Shown piece after piece: positions 34,730 through 46,329 of a stretch of 64,000 nucleotides of DNA (position 1 is the first letter of the stretch; every line of letters begins with the position of its first letter). A program made the position numbers and the translations under genes. Origin of the DNA: Terfezia claveryi (taxonomy: Eukaryota > Ascomycota > Pezizomycetes > Pezizales > Pezizaceae); NCBI GenBank assembly GCA_015179025.1, contig WHUX01000143.1:1-64000 (forward strand), in the 5' to 3' direction. The notes beneath the pieces were generated by a model. That model was given only the letters and a program-made list of their open reading frames with translations. It did no database searches and had not been told where the DNA came from.

Positions 34730-37700
34730 ATTATGATATGCTAGTGTATTTGTGGATGGATATTTCTGAGTGTATTTGTAAAGATTGTCTCTTGATATTT
34801 ATGCTTAGGTATGCTATTCTGCTGTTTCTCTAACCTCTATAGATATAGTAGGGGTAGTGTAATAGAAGGTAATTTGGTGGAAACCCGGCCCCTTTAGTAC
34901 CTCGTGAGTTTGTGGGGATCAAGATACAGACTCTCTGCCACTCAGCAGTATTTGTCTGAATCTGTGAGCAGGTTTGCAGAACTCTTGCAAGCTTAGAGTC
35001 AGGTGAAACAAAAGTCAATCTTCACCGACACGCCCAAGAAGCTCCAACGGGGAAATAATATTGTTACAAAGACAGGTCAAATATTGGTAGTGCTGTCTTT
35101 AGATCCCGGTGAATTTAGCCCAATCCCCTGGAACTGGTAATGATGGTTTCGGCACAGGGTTACTACGATCAGGAGAGTAATAGAACGATTGATCGAACCT
35201 TCTATTTAATTACTCTATTCGTCTTTCCGAAACTGATATGGGCAACCCGTGGCGCGGGTTGTAAAATAGAATAATGTCCTCTATTTTCTGGCCGCCGCAC
35301 AATCACTCCGGAGAATGTCTGAAACTTCGGTAGGCTCTCGGCTGTCTGTGGCGCAACAAACCCGCAGCGTTTGATGATGCTTATATATGTGAAGCCTAGT
35401 CCGAGTTGCCAAAGCCTCAATCGAGGTGCAACTGCAACTGCGCATTATCATTTTCACGTCAGTTTCAACTTTGATAATCATCTTGAGATTCTAGTATCCC
35501 TTTTGTCAAATTAACAGCTTTTTACCCCGAATGCAGTGGAGAATCCAACGAAAGGTAAATTCGTAGAAACAACATGATGCAACATACCAATCTTCTCAAT
35601 TGCGAGCCGGTAGCCTATAATAGGATCTACCTGCTATGCCCTTTGCAGTAGGGTATCTCCGAAAAGACAAGAAAATTACCTGGGTACGATCCTTGTAGTT
35701 GCAGAAATCTTGCTTATTCACAGCCTCCTTCAGAGCGCTCGCAAATTTCCAGTCTTTCTTAGAACACGTTATTCGACAGCAGAAACACTGCAGAAATACT
35801 ATTGCTCTCCCGACTTTTGAGTTTTTTGCTGACTACGTGCCAATAGATTGTCAGACAGAGGTGGCTTCTGCGAGAGAAATAAAGTTAGCCACACCACTCC
35901 TGGTATTCATACTCACTAGGCACGTCAAGAAATTGATGACCTGAGGGAAAAATATTCGATGTCACACGGAAGCAACACGCTCGAGATAAGTAAGGATCGA
36001 CTGTCCGACACGATAACAAGGGAGACTTGTGTAGATCACGAAGTTGCTCTCCCGTGCAAGGACGGGTATTATTGCAGGGCGTAGTCAGATTGAGCAAGAA
36101 TAACACCGCAGTGGGAAGCGCTGATGCTTCAGGCAGTATTATATGATAAAGTCTAGGTGAGGGACTTGGGGCTTCGTGAAGGCAAATAAGTAAATGACAG
36201 GAGAGGGTGTGAGTTCTTCGGAGAACCAAAAGCCAAACAGAACAGCATTCCATCTGATAGGATGAGAGGTCAACTCCTATACCGCAAACCACAGTCGGCT
36301 CAGCGCAGGTTTGGTATAGGCCGTTTCATGAAATTGCAAGTGGCCCTGGCCTTACTCGCTCCACGGTCTGAAAAGGAAGGTATCCTCCGACGAGCCCCAC
36401 TATGTGGATTAGAATCCTCAAAAAGTGGGAACAGATGGGTATATCATCTTTCAGACAGGTCAACCACGCGAGCAAACCGTGAAAATGCAAGAAATCCGTT
36501 TCGTAAAGCGGGAAGGAGGGAGCAACCCTGGGCAACAGATTGATATGACAAACAAGGTATTGAGCGTAGGTTGATGCAGGTGACCTTACCGAAGCAACTA
36601 GGAACCCTAACGCGGCTGCGTTCTTACGACCCCCCAAAACGTGGAGTTGCACGAAAGCGAGGCAGAAACGTGTGGGTGGAACAAGAGGGAGTAAAGTTCT
36701 TGGTCTACTAGCGAGTAAGGATGGTTGGAGTGCTGTGAGGACTTCTCGGCGGAGGTAGGTTATATCCTTCTCGTGTGATTGCTGGTGCAGAGGGATATAG
36801 ATGTAAGACAGGGTGCTGGAGCTTCAATATATAGGAGAAGGGTCCTCCTCTAAGTTTGGGCTGGAAAGAGATGAAACGCCAATAATAAAGGCTTTAGTGT
36901 GAATAAAGAAGGCAATATTGATAACGTCAAACGATGCCCAATGAACTGAATGGAAGGAAAGCTTATTCCCAGCCAGCCTTCAGTCCTTAGAAGCTAGGCT
37001 CGGCAGCTGGCGGGTGAGTGATATTCTCCGTGGTGCATTGTACTCTTCCATTGTGTAAATAGTTTTGTTTATACTCTTGTTGTTATGGTGGTGGTGGTGG
37101 TGGTGTCAGGGGACGTGGACGGTGTAAAGGTTTGTGCACCGCAGGGGGGATCGACATAGCTCTTTGCCGGGATTGCTTGTAATTAATCCCCTCTACATCC
37201 CTTCAAGTAATCCCATCTGCATCACGAGAAAGACAGCTCCGAATATGAGACGCAGCGCCGCACCCGCGTTGTATCCTACAAAGGCATTTTCCGCCCGCTA
37301 ATTCTGCACAACGCGGAAGTCGGCGGGCTGATGTCCCACTGCTGGCACAAATAGAATGATAGCTAGGCTAGTATGGTGTTACTGTTGCTATAATCCAATG
37401 TATAACACTATTGGTCATAATTCTTTGTGCGTGAGAGCAGAACCACAATTAGTAACCACAATGTGGACTACTGAGAGCGAGCCACCAGAGAGGCCTAGGG
37501 TCCACACCTACAACTTTAGAGTCGAATTATCTCACGCAGCCCGTTTCACATCGCCATTGCTTCACAAGACCGGCGATGCAGGTAGCCCCTTGCAAGTTCT
37601 GGATGCAAGGCGATGAAGGCTCGTTTTATATATACCTGGAAGTAGCAATAACAAGGCATGTAATTACCAGGTAATGTTACAGCTTTATGATTGGACAATT

Positions 37701-37875
37701 GCAATCTACGGGAGGTCTAATGGGCTCAGTATGAGGTCTAAATCCTACTACCAGACACTACCAGAACTTATATTGTTTCGATATCAAGCCTTACCGTCCC
37801 AAGCATTTGGTTTACGTTGTGCAGCATGACCCGATCATCAGATCTTGATAGAGTTTAAAATTTAAACTAAAAAAC
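34730..37875. other. GC-balanced island without a recognised gene
   Basis: Only short open frames occur here, none with a recognisable domain, good start context plus continuation, or convincing intron chain. The region may include the promoter of the SANT-like gene (right of 34729), unspliced short genes or non-coding RNA. A (TGG)n microsatellite lies at about 37086-37106. The lack of stop-enriching mutation distinguishes it from the AT-rich tracts. Confidence 0.5.
37086..37106. repeat. (TGG)n microsatellite
   Basis: About seven tandem TGG units in otherwise ordinary intergenic sequence. Confidence 0.9.
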
Positions 37876-38148
37876 ATGAGCCTCTACCAGCCAGCTTACA
37901 CCACGGCCGTATACATCGAAACTCGAGTCACTACCACTACCAATCTGCGTCCCCGGAACTATTTGAATATTGCGGTGCCCCTCGGGCCTCCCCAAGCATT
38001 CCTAGCTCAATGGTCATGTTCCTTGATTCACCACGAGCACAACGAATGGAGTGTAACCTTGTTCATGCATGGACTTCAGAACAATGATGGAATAGACGAA
38101 ACAGAATCAGCGCCTGCTGGGAATCCTGAGTTCGAGGCTGAAGGCTAA
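37876..38148 (+). CDS. Small hypothetical ORF (90 aa), doubtful
   Basis: The ATG at 37876 has A at -3 (AACATGAGC). The frame runs 90 codons with a Thr-rich beginning and an acidic C-terminus (DETESAPAGNPEFEAEG). No domain is recognised, and an opposing open frame overlaps its 3' end (38284-38063). It lies in the GC-balanced island, which is the only reason to keep it. It could be one exon of a longer gene or nothing. Confidence 0.2.
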   Translation: MSLYQPAYTTAVYIETRVTTTTNLRPRNYLNIAVPLGPPQAFLAQWSCSLIHHEHNEWSVTLFMHGLQNNDGIDETESAPAGNPEFEAEG

Positions 38149-38149
38149 A

Positions 38150-40171
38150 TGGTGCCAGCTCATCTTTCTCTCCAAGCACCCAATCAATCCTCAAAGGCCC
38201 GACTTGAACAAAAGGCATGGAATTGTTGTTCATGTTTTCATTGTTGAAGTGCGCCAATGCCCTGTTATAGAAAAAAGGCTGCAATTAGTTAGCAGCGACC
38301 CCGGTAACCGGAGGTAACAATAGTGCAACCTAATGAAAGTGGCAACCAGTGCAAATTTAGAGAGGAATTAAAGGTTGAATTCTCAAATTCATTACGTTTC
38401 TTGGGATTGTGCAGTAAGATAAACCTAATATAAGTCCCGACGAGCAAGAGCCCCTCGCCAAAATTTGCTCACGGTCATGGTCTTAGGTCGACTGCCGGTT
38501 ATTAGATTTTTAAAAAAGTTTTAAAAAACAAGACAGAATTTGCATCTTGACCTTCCCCGTAACAGTACAAACATATCAACGGTCTGCTGATGTTGGCTGC
38601 TGTCTCCAGCTCAGTCATCACCAAGGGCTAATATTCTAAGTTTCAGTGTGGTGTAAACAGTACCATACTACATGGGCTACCGGATCATCATGGGCAACTG
38701 GATCAAACGGCGATTTGGTGATTTGTGTGCAATTTCCAACCAAATAGGCTCAAACTTTAGGATTATTTTGTATATATATAGTAGTTTTTTAGACAATTCA
38801 CCCAAGGGCACATGCATATTATTTACTTAAAATATATGGGAAAAATACATGATTGTATAGAATAGGGTTGGCCATAGGATCTGTAAATAGAAAGAGGATA
38901 TAGAGTATTTAAATAGCAGAAATTATTGCTTCTACTTTATAGTTAAGGTCTATATAAGTTATAGATAACTAATCTTTATGAAACTTTTTCAATCTCTTAA
39001 GTTAGTTAAGAAAGAATACTGGTAGGCAATTTCTTAAAGTATCTCAACTAAATTAGGTTAAAGTTAAAGACCTAATAGCTTACTAGAATCTATATAGAAA
39101 TTAAAATATTTTAGGTAACTAAAGCTATTAGTTGTCCTTTTCTTAATTAATATATCTTAAGAATTTGTTATTTCTATTTAATATAGCTACTATTATAGGA
39201 GCCCTATTGACTAATAGTGCTCTTGTAACTATTAGGATGGCTGTAATTTCCTGCCACAATGATATCTATTCTGCAATACAGAATATCAATCTTATAGTAG
39301 TAAAGTTTAGTCCAACAGTAGTTTTTCATAATAAATCATATTTCGCAATACAAAATAAATCCTATGTCACTTAATTGTAAAGTTAACTCAAGACTTAGAA
39401 CTTTGTGGGCTTTGTATACTCAAAGTACTCTTGCTTTCGAATACTTGCTAGTGGTAAAATAAATTCAACTAGAACCACTTGCACTATTTATATTCCATGG
39501 TGTTTGTAGATATTCTTATAATAAAAATATTTTATAAAACTCGGGCCTACCTGTCATCTTAGAATTTCTTCCTAATAGTTATACTATCCATACCTTGGTT
39601 AATATAGTTGCTATATATACTCATTATCATAGGTTGCTAACCTAAACATAAAGATTATTCCTATATCTATATATTATATATACTTCACTTATAGCTTACT
39701 TATCCTATTAAAGAATACTTAACCGAGACAACTAAATTCAATTTCAGATATATTACCAATCCTTGATACTGTTGAATTACTATCTGATAATATCTAAAGT
39801 TATCTAATTGTGTTTTTGGCAATATTCACTTAATAGTATCTAGTATCTATTGAAAATAATTTTCTACTGTACAAAACTCTATGAATAGGGAACCGTGGGT
39901 CACAAGTAGATTATTATTGGAAAGGTATCAACGTATAAAAGATTATAGAATCTTAGTTTATCTCAATACCTAAATTATTCATGGAGTTATTACCAATAAT
40001 AAGTAAACCTCTTTATAGATTTATTTTACTATATTAAAAGTCATATATCTCTATGAGTTTTATTCCAATCATAAAAAAGATTTGCAAAAATGGAATTAAG
40101 ATAAAGAGTAGGCCTAGATAAAACCTTGAAATATTAAATTCGGAGAACTTTATATTTTGGCTCTAGCTTTG
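38150..40171. other. AT-rich gene-free tract left of A1
   Basis: The island ends near 38760 and composition turns AT-rich. No coding region is supported. The A1 target sequence GCCTC ends it. Because gypsy F lies on the other side of A1, part of this stretch may belong to the F LTR, but I could not match it to anything. Confidence 0.5.
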
Positions 40172-40380
40172 GCCTCTGTAATGGAGAACATTAGTTTCAT
40201 TGCTTATATAATTGATTATATACTTTTGTATTTCCTATATTACTACTATGTTATGTAACTAAGCCTCTTAGTTAAAGGACTAGCCTTCAACCACCTCCTA
40301 TTGCTTTATAAGCATCCATAGCATGCAGAATTTGCCATGGGAAGTTCTATGGCACTTGCCATATGAAAACACCCTTATTA

Positions 40381-40480
40381 TGGCCGCGTGACCTCTGTTT
40401 AAGGCGTGTGACTCATTACTATGGCCACATGACCATTGTTTAAGGCGTGTGACTCATTACCATGGCCACATGACCCCTTT
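40381..40480 (+). repeat. 41-bp tandem repeats in the family A U3
   Basis: Units start at 40381, 40422 and 40463 (the last partial). Each has TGGCC-x-C-x-TGACC and TGACTCATTAC; TGACTCA is the consensus for AP-1/Gcn4-type bZIP factors, so these may be enhancer repeats. LTR3 (61741-62467) carries one more unit. The bZIP link is inference from the motif only. Confidence 0.8.
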
Positions 40481-40553
40481 TGTACAGTGCACCACCTTCT
40501 GGTGTGCCACCCTTTATTGTATTTATTTCCTTAGTCATCAGATCTCAGAGGAG

Positions 40554-40561
40554 TATAAATA
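40554..40561 (+). promoter_or_regulatory. TATA box of the A1 5' LTR
   Basis: TATAAATA just downstream of the 41-bp repeats, conserved at 51700-51707 and about 62162. It is the likely promoter of the A1 RNA; transcription would run into the leader and through the foldback element. Confidence 0.75.
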
Positions 40562-41061
40562 GGCCGCTGGATTCCCTCTGGAATCCACAGAAAGACAAGA
40601 AGCAACCAAGCAAGCCTATATTCCGATCAAGATTAAGATCATATAGCTTAGATAGTACAAATCATATAAGATAGATTACACCAATTAATTACTGTTCCCT
40701 CCAGGAATGTCCCACCTAGTAATCTCACTACCCTTCTGAGGTCTTACCTCAGCAGAACCGAAATACACAAACGTCCGTGTCTACGGATATAGATTGTATA
40801 AACGGTACCGAATGAATACTGTCTAGTACCATTCATTACATTTTTTTTAACTCACTTACCTAATCTTTACTTTTAAATCCAAGGCCTGATCAACCTTCGG
40901 ACTCCTTTATTACACTCACGCAAGTGTATACAATTCGACACATAAGTACACATATAAAAATCAATATCGTTATTCAACTAGCTAGCCAACAAAATATCCA
41001 ACAAATGAGACATCAGACTCTCAACTGCAATATATCAATAAAAGACTTAGAAGTAAGCTAA

Positions 41062-43947
41062 GCCATCAGCAAAAATAATATTTGCGTCCTGTGCGTCAGA
41101 CGCATGTAACGCACGGGACGATAACTCAAAATCAGGACGTGAACACTTGTTGCGCCAGCGTCCTGACGCACTGGGACGTTGCTCACACGCCTGGGACGCA
41201 ACACCAATTCTTGGCAGTTGCTCTCGCGTCTAGGATGCATTGTACGTTGCTCACACGCTTAGGATGCAACACCAATGCTGGGCAGCTGCTCTCGCATCTG
41301 GGACGCACTGGACGTTGCCACCGCGCTTGGGACACACTGGAACATTGCCCCTCGCCTGGGACGCAACACCAATGCTGGGCAGTTGCTCTCACATCTGGGA
41401 TGCACTGGGATGTTGCCCCCATGCCTGGGACATAAGCATACATGCAACCTTTGTCCCAACGCACTTGGTGGGTAGTTCTTACACCAGCCAGCTATGTAGC
41501 CGGGTTTGCAACCTTTGAATATGCATGCAGTAGAAATATTATTGTATTCGCCAATTATTATATACACAGAGAGGTATTTAGCAATAGATATGTACACGGA
41601 ACATGTGTGCAGCAACACTTGCTCTAACCCTTGGCCTAAGCTTCGCTCTAACACTCGTTGTATCCATGCTCTAACTCTTGCTCTAATGCTCGCTCTAATT
41701 CTCGCTCTAATGCTCTCTCTAATACTCACTGTAATATGCTGGGAATAATGAGCAAAAGGAAAAAGTGCGGGGAAGGGAAGTATATATACAGGAAAACCAT
41801 AGTTGCCAAGGCCGACTGCTAAGGCCGACAATTTAGACTTTCCGAAGACAATGAGATAGGGGATAATAAGAGAAAGTGATCAATGGCGCTCAGCCCCCCT
41901 TTCGCACGCGGGTGCCGTACTACTCGATGCCTGGCCTGGTAATAGTCATATTGGGAAATCGTAGTCGTGGTACTGCAAACGAGACAAGTACTGCGATATG
42001 TGCAGAGTTCACGCTTTGTGATATATCCCGTAGGAATTCATGCATTCACGGGCATGTATAAGTAATATATATGCGAGAAACCCATGTGCTCGCTGCTTAT
42101 ATATATATATGCGAGGAATCCATGCATTCGCGGGCTTATATATATATATATATGCGAGAAATCCATGCATTCGCGGGCTTATATATATATATATGCGAGA
42201 AACTCGTGCTTTTGGAGTCTATATATATATGTGCGAGACACTCGTGCTTTTGGAGACTTATATATATATGTGCGAGACACTCGTGCTTTTGGAGACTTAT
42301 ATATATATGTGCGAGACACTCGTGCTTTTGGAGACTTATATATATATGTGCGAGACACTCGTGCTTTTGGAGACTTATATATATATATGCGAGAAACTCG
42401 TGCTTTTGGAGACTTATATATATATGTGCAAGACACTCGTGCTTTTGGAGACTTATATATATATATCGAGAAACTCGTGCTTTTGGAGACTTATATATAT
42501 TGGAATCGCTTTAACATATATATATGTGCGAGAAACGCCTTTTGGAGACATATATATATATATGAGAGAAATCCATACATTCGCAGGCTTATATATATAT
42601 GCGAGAAACTCGTGCTTTTGGGACATATATATATATATATATGTGAGAAATCCATACATTCGAGGCTTATATATATATATGCGAGAAACTCGTGCTTTTG
42701 GAGACATATATATATATATGCGAGAAATCCATACATTCCAGGCTTATATATATATATGCGAGAAACTCGTGCTTTTGGAGACATATATATATATATGCGA
42801 GAAATCCATACATTCGCAGGCTTATATATATATGCGAGAAACTCGTGCTTTTGGGACATATATATATATATATGTGAGAAATCCATACATTCGCAGGCTT
42901 ATATATATATATGCGAGAAACTCGTGCTTTTGGAGACTTATATATATATATGCGAGAAACTCGTGCTTTCGGATACTTATATATATATGCCCGTGAATGC
43001 ATGAATTCCTACGGATATATCACAAAGCGTAACTCCGCACATATCGCAGTACTTGTCTCGTTCGCAGTACCATGACTACGATTTCCCAATATGACTATTA
43101 CCAGGCCAGGCATTGAGTAGTACGGCACCCGCGTGCGAAAGGGGGGCTGAGCGCCGTTGATCACTGTCGTGCCACTTCTCTTATTATCCCCTATCTCATT
43201 GTCTTCAGAAAGTCTAAATTGTCGGCCTTAGCAGTCGGCCTTGGCAACTATGGTTTTCCTGTATATATACTTCCCTTCCCCGCGCTTTTTCCCTTTGCTC
43301 ATTATTCCCAGCATATTACAGCGAGTATTAGAGAAGCATTAGAGCGAGAATTAGAGCAGCATTAGAGCGAGAGTTAGAGCGATGGATACAACGAGAGTTA
43401 GAACGAGTGTTGCTGCACACATGTTCCGTGTACATATCTATTGCTAAATACCTCTCTGTGTATATAATAATTGGCGAATACAATCAATATTTCTGCTGCA
43501 TGCATATTCAAAGGTTGCAAACCTGGCTACATAGCTGGCTGGTGTAAGCACGTAGCAGATGCAAGCTGTAAGCGGGTTGTGTTTACCCACCAAGTGGTCG
43601 GGACAAAGGTTGCATGTATGCTTGCGTCCCAGGCACGGGGGCAACATCCCATTGCGTCCCAGATGCGAGATCAACTGCCCAGCATTGGTGTTGCGTCCCA
43701 GGCGAGGGGGCAACGTTCCAGTGCGTCTAGATGCGAGAGCAACTGCCCAGCATTGTTGTTGCGTTACAGGCGAGGGGACAACGTTCCAGTGCGTCCAGAT
43801 GCGAGAGCAACTGCCCAGCATTGTTGTTGCGTTACAGGCGAGGGGACAACGTTCTAGTGCGTCCAGACGCACAGGACGCACGGGACGCAAACTCGCGTCC
43901 GGACGCTTGGTGGTACGTCCTGACGCACATTTTTTTTTGCTGATGGC
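41062..43947. mobile_element. Giant foldback (hairpin) element in the A1 leader
   Basis: The left arm (41062-42053) and right arm (42989-43947) are inverted copies of each other along almost their whole length. They begin and end with GCCATCAGCAAAAA / TTTTTGCTGATGGC. The outer parts of the arms hold GC-rich subrepeats (GGGACGCAACACCAATGCTGGGCAG type, unit about 70-90 bp). The inner parts are unique-sequence palindromes ending in a GAATTCATGCATTCACGGGC block. The loop is a 0.93-kb AT-rich minisatellite. No transposase. No clear target duplication: AGCT abuts both ends. It interrupts the leader of A1 and is present in no other copy in the window. Confidence 0.88.
42054..42988. repeat. Two-variant TA-rich minisatellite loop
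   Basis: Units of about 38-42 bp consist of a (TA)n tract and a 20-base core. Core type B (CTCGTGCTTTTGGAGAC) occurs about fourteen times and type A (ATCCAT[GA]CATTCGC[GA]GGC) about seven times. Type A is similar to the sequence at the tips of the two arms. The left half is mainly B repeated in a row; the right half alternates A and B. The open frames across it (YIYxRN-type peptides on both strands) follow from the unit length and are not genes. Confidence 0.9.
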
Positions 43948-44130
43948 AGAGCTCTAATAGGCAGTGGTATCTCATATTAAACAATCCCACCCTCGTTCAC
44001 AACACTTTTCCCAATAAGATTGACAACTCATCTTGCAATCCTAGCAACCGCCATCACATCTATACCTGTAAATCTAGTACACCATTGAAAAACCGGCCCC
44101 CCAAGTCCTAGGAATAATTGGTCTAAACAA

Positions 44131-44556
44131 CTAAGCGTCACAATTCCAAGGCTCAAATCTCGCTGCCTCTACTGCAGCCATTTTCTCCAGAAAAGAATTA
44201 CCTCCATCAGAACCTTCCTTAGGCCCAGACATCTCTACCAATACCTCTGCGCCCTCAACGTCTACCTCAACACACCAATCAGAAAACGTGACACTCTTGC
44301 CGGAAGAACTAGAACTAGATTCTAGACTAGTAGACGAAGAAAAACCAGGACCATAAGAAACATCAGGATCCTGACATCTAACCTTACCAGCCTCGTGAGC
44401 CACCGAGCCAACAGAACCGTCAGTCGAACGGAGATCATGAGGATCATCAGCCACCACACCATCAGCACAGAAAGGTGCTAAAGAAGAAAAGTAACTCGAC
44501 GATCGTATCGCATAACCAGCTGCATTTGGTTGCAGACAGTCGACGAAATCAGACAT
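44131..44556 (-). CDS. Antisense ORF in the A1 leader (142 aa, Ser/Asp/Glu-rich)
   Basis: A 426-nt open frame on the strand opposite to gag, from the ATG at 44556-44554 to the stop at 44131. That ATG is adjacent to the gag ATG (44558), back to back. The frame can be extended upstream to 44739 by overlapping gag. It encodes an acidic, Ser-rich protein (a run of six Ser before GKSVTFSDW). It has no stop despite the RIP-type damage elsewhere in A1. No domain recognised. The openness could simply reflect the C/A-rich composition of the plus strand here, which removes stops from this frame. Confidence 0.25.
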   Translation of the reverse strand: MSDFVDCLQPNAAGYAIRSSSYFSSLAPFCADGVVADDPHDLRSTDGSVGSVAHEAGKVRCQDPDVSYGPGFSSSTSLESSSSSSGKSVTFSDWCVEVDVEGAEVLVEMSGPKEGSDGGNSFLEKMAAVEAARFEPWNCDA

Positions 44557-44557
44557 A

Positions 44558-46320
44558 ATGGCATCTGAACTTAGTAAGAAGACTAAGAGGTCGAGACGGT
44601 TAACTATGTTACCCGAAGATATTAAGAAATTAGTAGAAGAAACTCCTAGAAAGACCAGATTTGTAGTTCCTAATACAGAAGGGGAAATAAATCTGCTCAT
44701 GGATATAGAATTAGGAGAACCAGATGGAGCAGGAACCAAACTATATTTTAGTATGGCTTTACCTCTCGCACCAGAAGAATTTTGGGACAGACATCTTTCA
44801 ACAATTGAGGAGATTTTGAAATATACTCGCTCAATGGGACATGCCCAACAGTATCATCCTGATAATACTCGACTCTTAATGGAAGCCATAGCAAAACACT
44901 ACTTATGGCTAACACCTTACCCATTCAAAGAAAAGGATTTAGAAATGAACGCATTTTTAAGCAAGGAATTAAAGAAACCTGTTGTTCCACTCTTAAGGAA
45001 ACCAAATTGGGTAATAAATAACTGGAAAGAAATAATGGCATTCATGATGAGTGGCACTCATCTAGAAGAATCAGCACATACCGTGGAGGATTTTTTCAAT
45101 CCTACCAAAGAACTTCCAAGAGCGTTCCTGAGAACACCGAAAGATCAATCAAAAGGCAAAGGTCGAGCACTTGAGATACCAGAAAGGAGGACTGGGTCAG
45201 CCAAAGAAACAGATGATAAAGACCAACCACTAGAAGATATAGAATTACCAGAAGACGATAATGATCTAGATACAGGACTAGACCAACAGAAGCAGAAAAT
45301 GCAAGGAGGAGGACGAGACCCTGATGATAGCGGAGATGATAGCTCGGACTCTGACAAGGCATCATCAGTTGCAAGTCAAACTATTAAAAGAAAACCCAAA
45401 CGAGGAAAATCAGTTGAACACCAGCAATAGGAATCTACAACAGGAATGGTTACAACGGGTAACCATGAAGCAACAAACGCTTTAAAAGGAATAAAGATTG
45501 ATCTACCAGAAAAAATAAGAGGAGAAGACAAAAAATGGCAAGACTCACAATATTTTGACTCTTGAGCCACAGCAATACAATATTGGTTTGTTATCAAAGG
45601 AATAGATTTAGAAGGCGCTTCAGCTTTGGAAATTGTTGGATTCAGAATAGAAGGAAGCACGCTCACTACTTATAATCAATTCCTAAGAGAAAAAGGAAAG
45701 AATGCGACATTCTTCAGATTCATACTAGCACTAAGGGATTTTCTGATACCCTCTACTAGTAAGGACATATTGTGGAAACGATGGGAGACAGCCACACCAT
45801 ACAAGGACGGACGTCACATGGGAATCAAACAGTTCGCCAACTGGCTTACTGAAATGCAAATCAAATTGATTGACATGGATGGCAAACAATCAATATCGTA
45901 GGAAGTAAAAAGAAGAAAGTTTCTTAATCACCTGCCGCCATACATATCAGCTACATTAATTCCTTCAATTAAAGAAGAATAGTCATATGATCAGCTCGTG
46001 CATCAAGCGGAGTCATATGAAGCTTCTAAGAAGGATATTGCCCTACCACCCACAACAAATACATCCCGACGACAACACCCTCGAAATGAAAATCGGAATC
46101 ACGGTCCACGCAGGGACCAGAATCAACGACAAAAAACAGGATTTAATGATAGCAGCAATCCCAACACCAAACCCAACACAGAAAATCGGAAGGACTCAGA
46201 TTGGGATACTATCCAAAAAAATTGGATCAGAAGACGAAGATGCAATTAATTAGAGACAAGAAATGTCTATGGTGTTGGAACCTGGACACTCCTACAAGGA
46301 CTGTAGGAAATGAAAAAATA
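44558..46320 (+). pseudogene. gag: Family A gag (A1)
   Basis: The first open part is 44558-45430 (290 aa): a basic start (SKKTKRSRRL), a helical middle and an acidic, Ser/Asp-rich tail (DPDDSGDDSSDSD). A TAG at 45428 interrupts. The same frame continues through a capsid-like region (about 45480-45990, stops at about 45563 and 45899, where Trp is likely) and an Asn/Arg-rich stretch to a nucleocapsid zinc knuckle at about 46270-46312. A2 shows the same knuckle with one more base, so A1 has a one-base deletion inside it. Long for a gypsy gag (about 580 codons). Confidence 0.8.
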
Positions 46321-46329
46321 AGGTACCCA

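Larger units (their letters stand above)
40177..40840 (+). repeat. 5' LTR of A1
   Basis: 664 bp, TGTAATGG to CATTCATTACA. It contains three tandem 41-bp units (from 40381, 40422 and 40463) with cores TGGCCACATGACC and GTGTGACTCATTAC, and a strong TATA box further on. Confidence 0.96.

Noticed and set aside
35885..36652. Overlapping open frames on both strands in the GC island
   Set aside because: No domain, no intron chain and no codon pattern; lengths are those expected by chance at this composition.
41082..41831. Open frames in the left foldback arm (and 43444-43957 in the right arm)
   Set aside because: They are built from the GC-rich subrepeats and appear in mirror form on the opposite strand of the other arm.
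42054..42988. CRISPR-like array appearance
   Set aside because: Units are contiguous variants with TA-rich tracts, no unique spacers, no cas genes, and the host is a fungus.
42040..43004. Long overlapping open frames on both strands encoding YIYxRNSCFW-type repeat peptides
   Set aside because: They follow from a minisatellite whose unit length keeps several frames open at once; composition and both-strand openness argue against protein coding.
41052..43957. Target-site duplication of the foldback element
   Set aside because: AGCT and CTAA-like bases occur on both sides but not at equivalent distances from the ends, so no duplication can be claimed.
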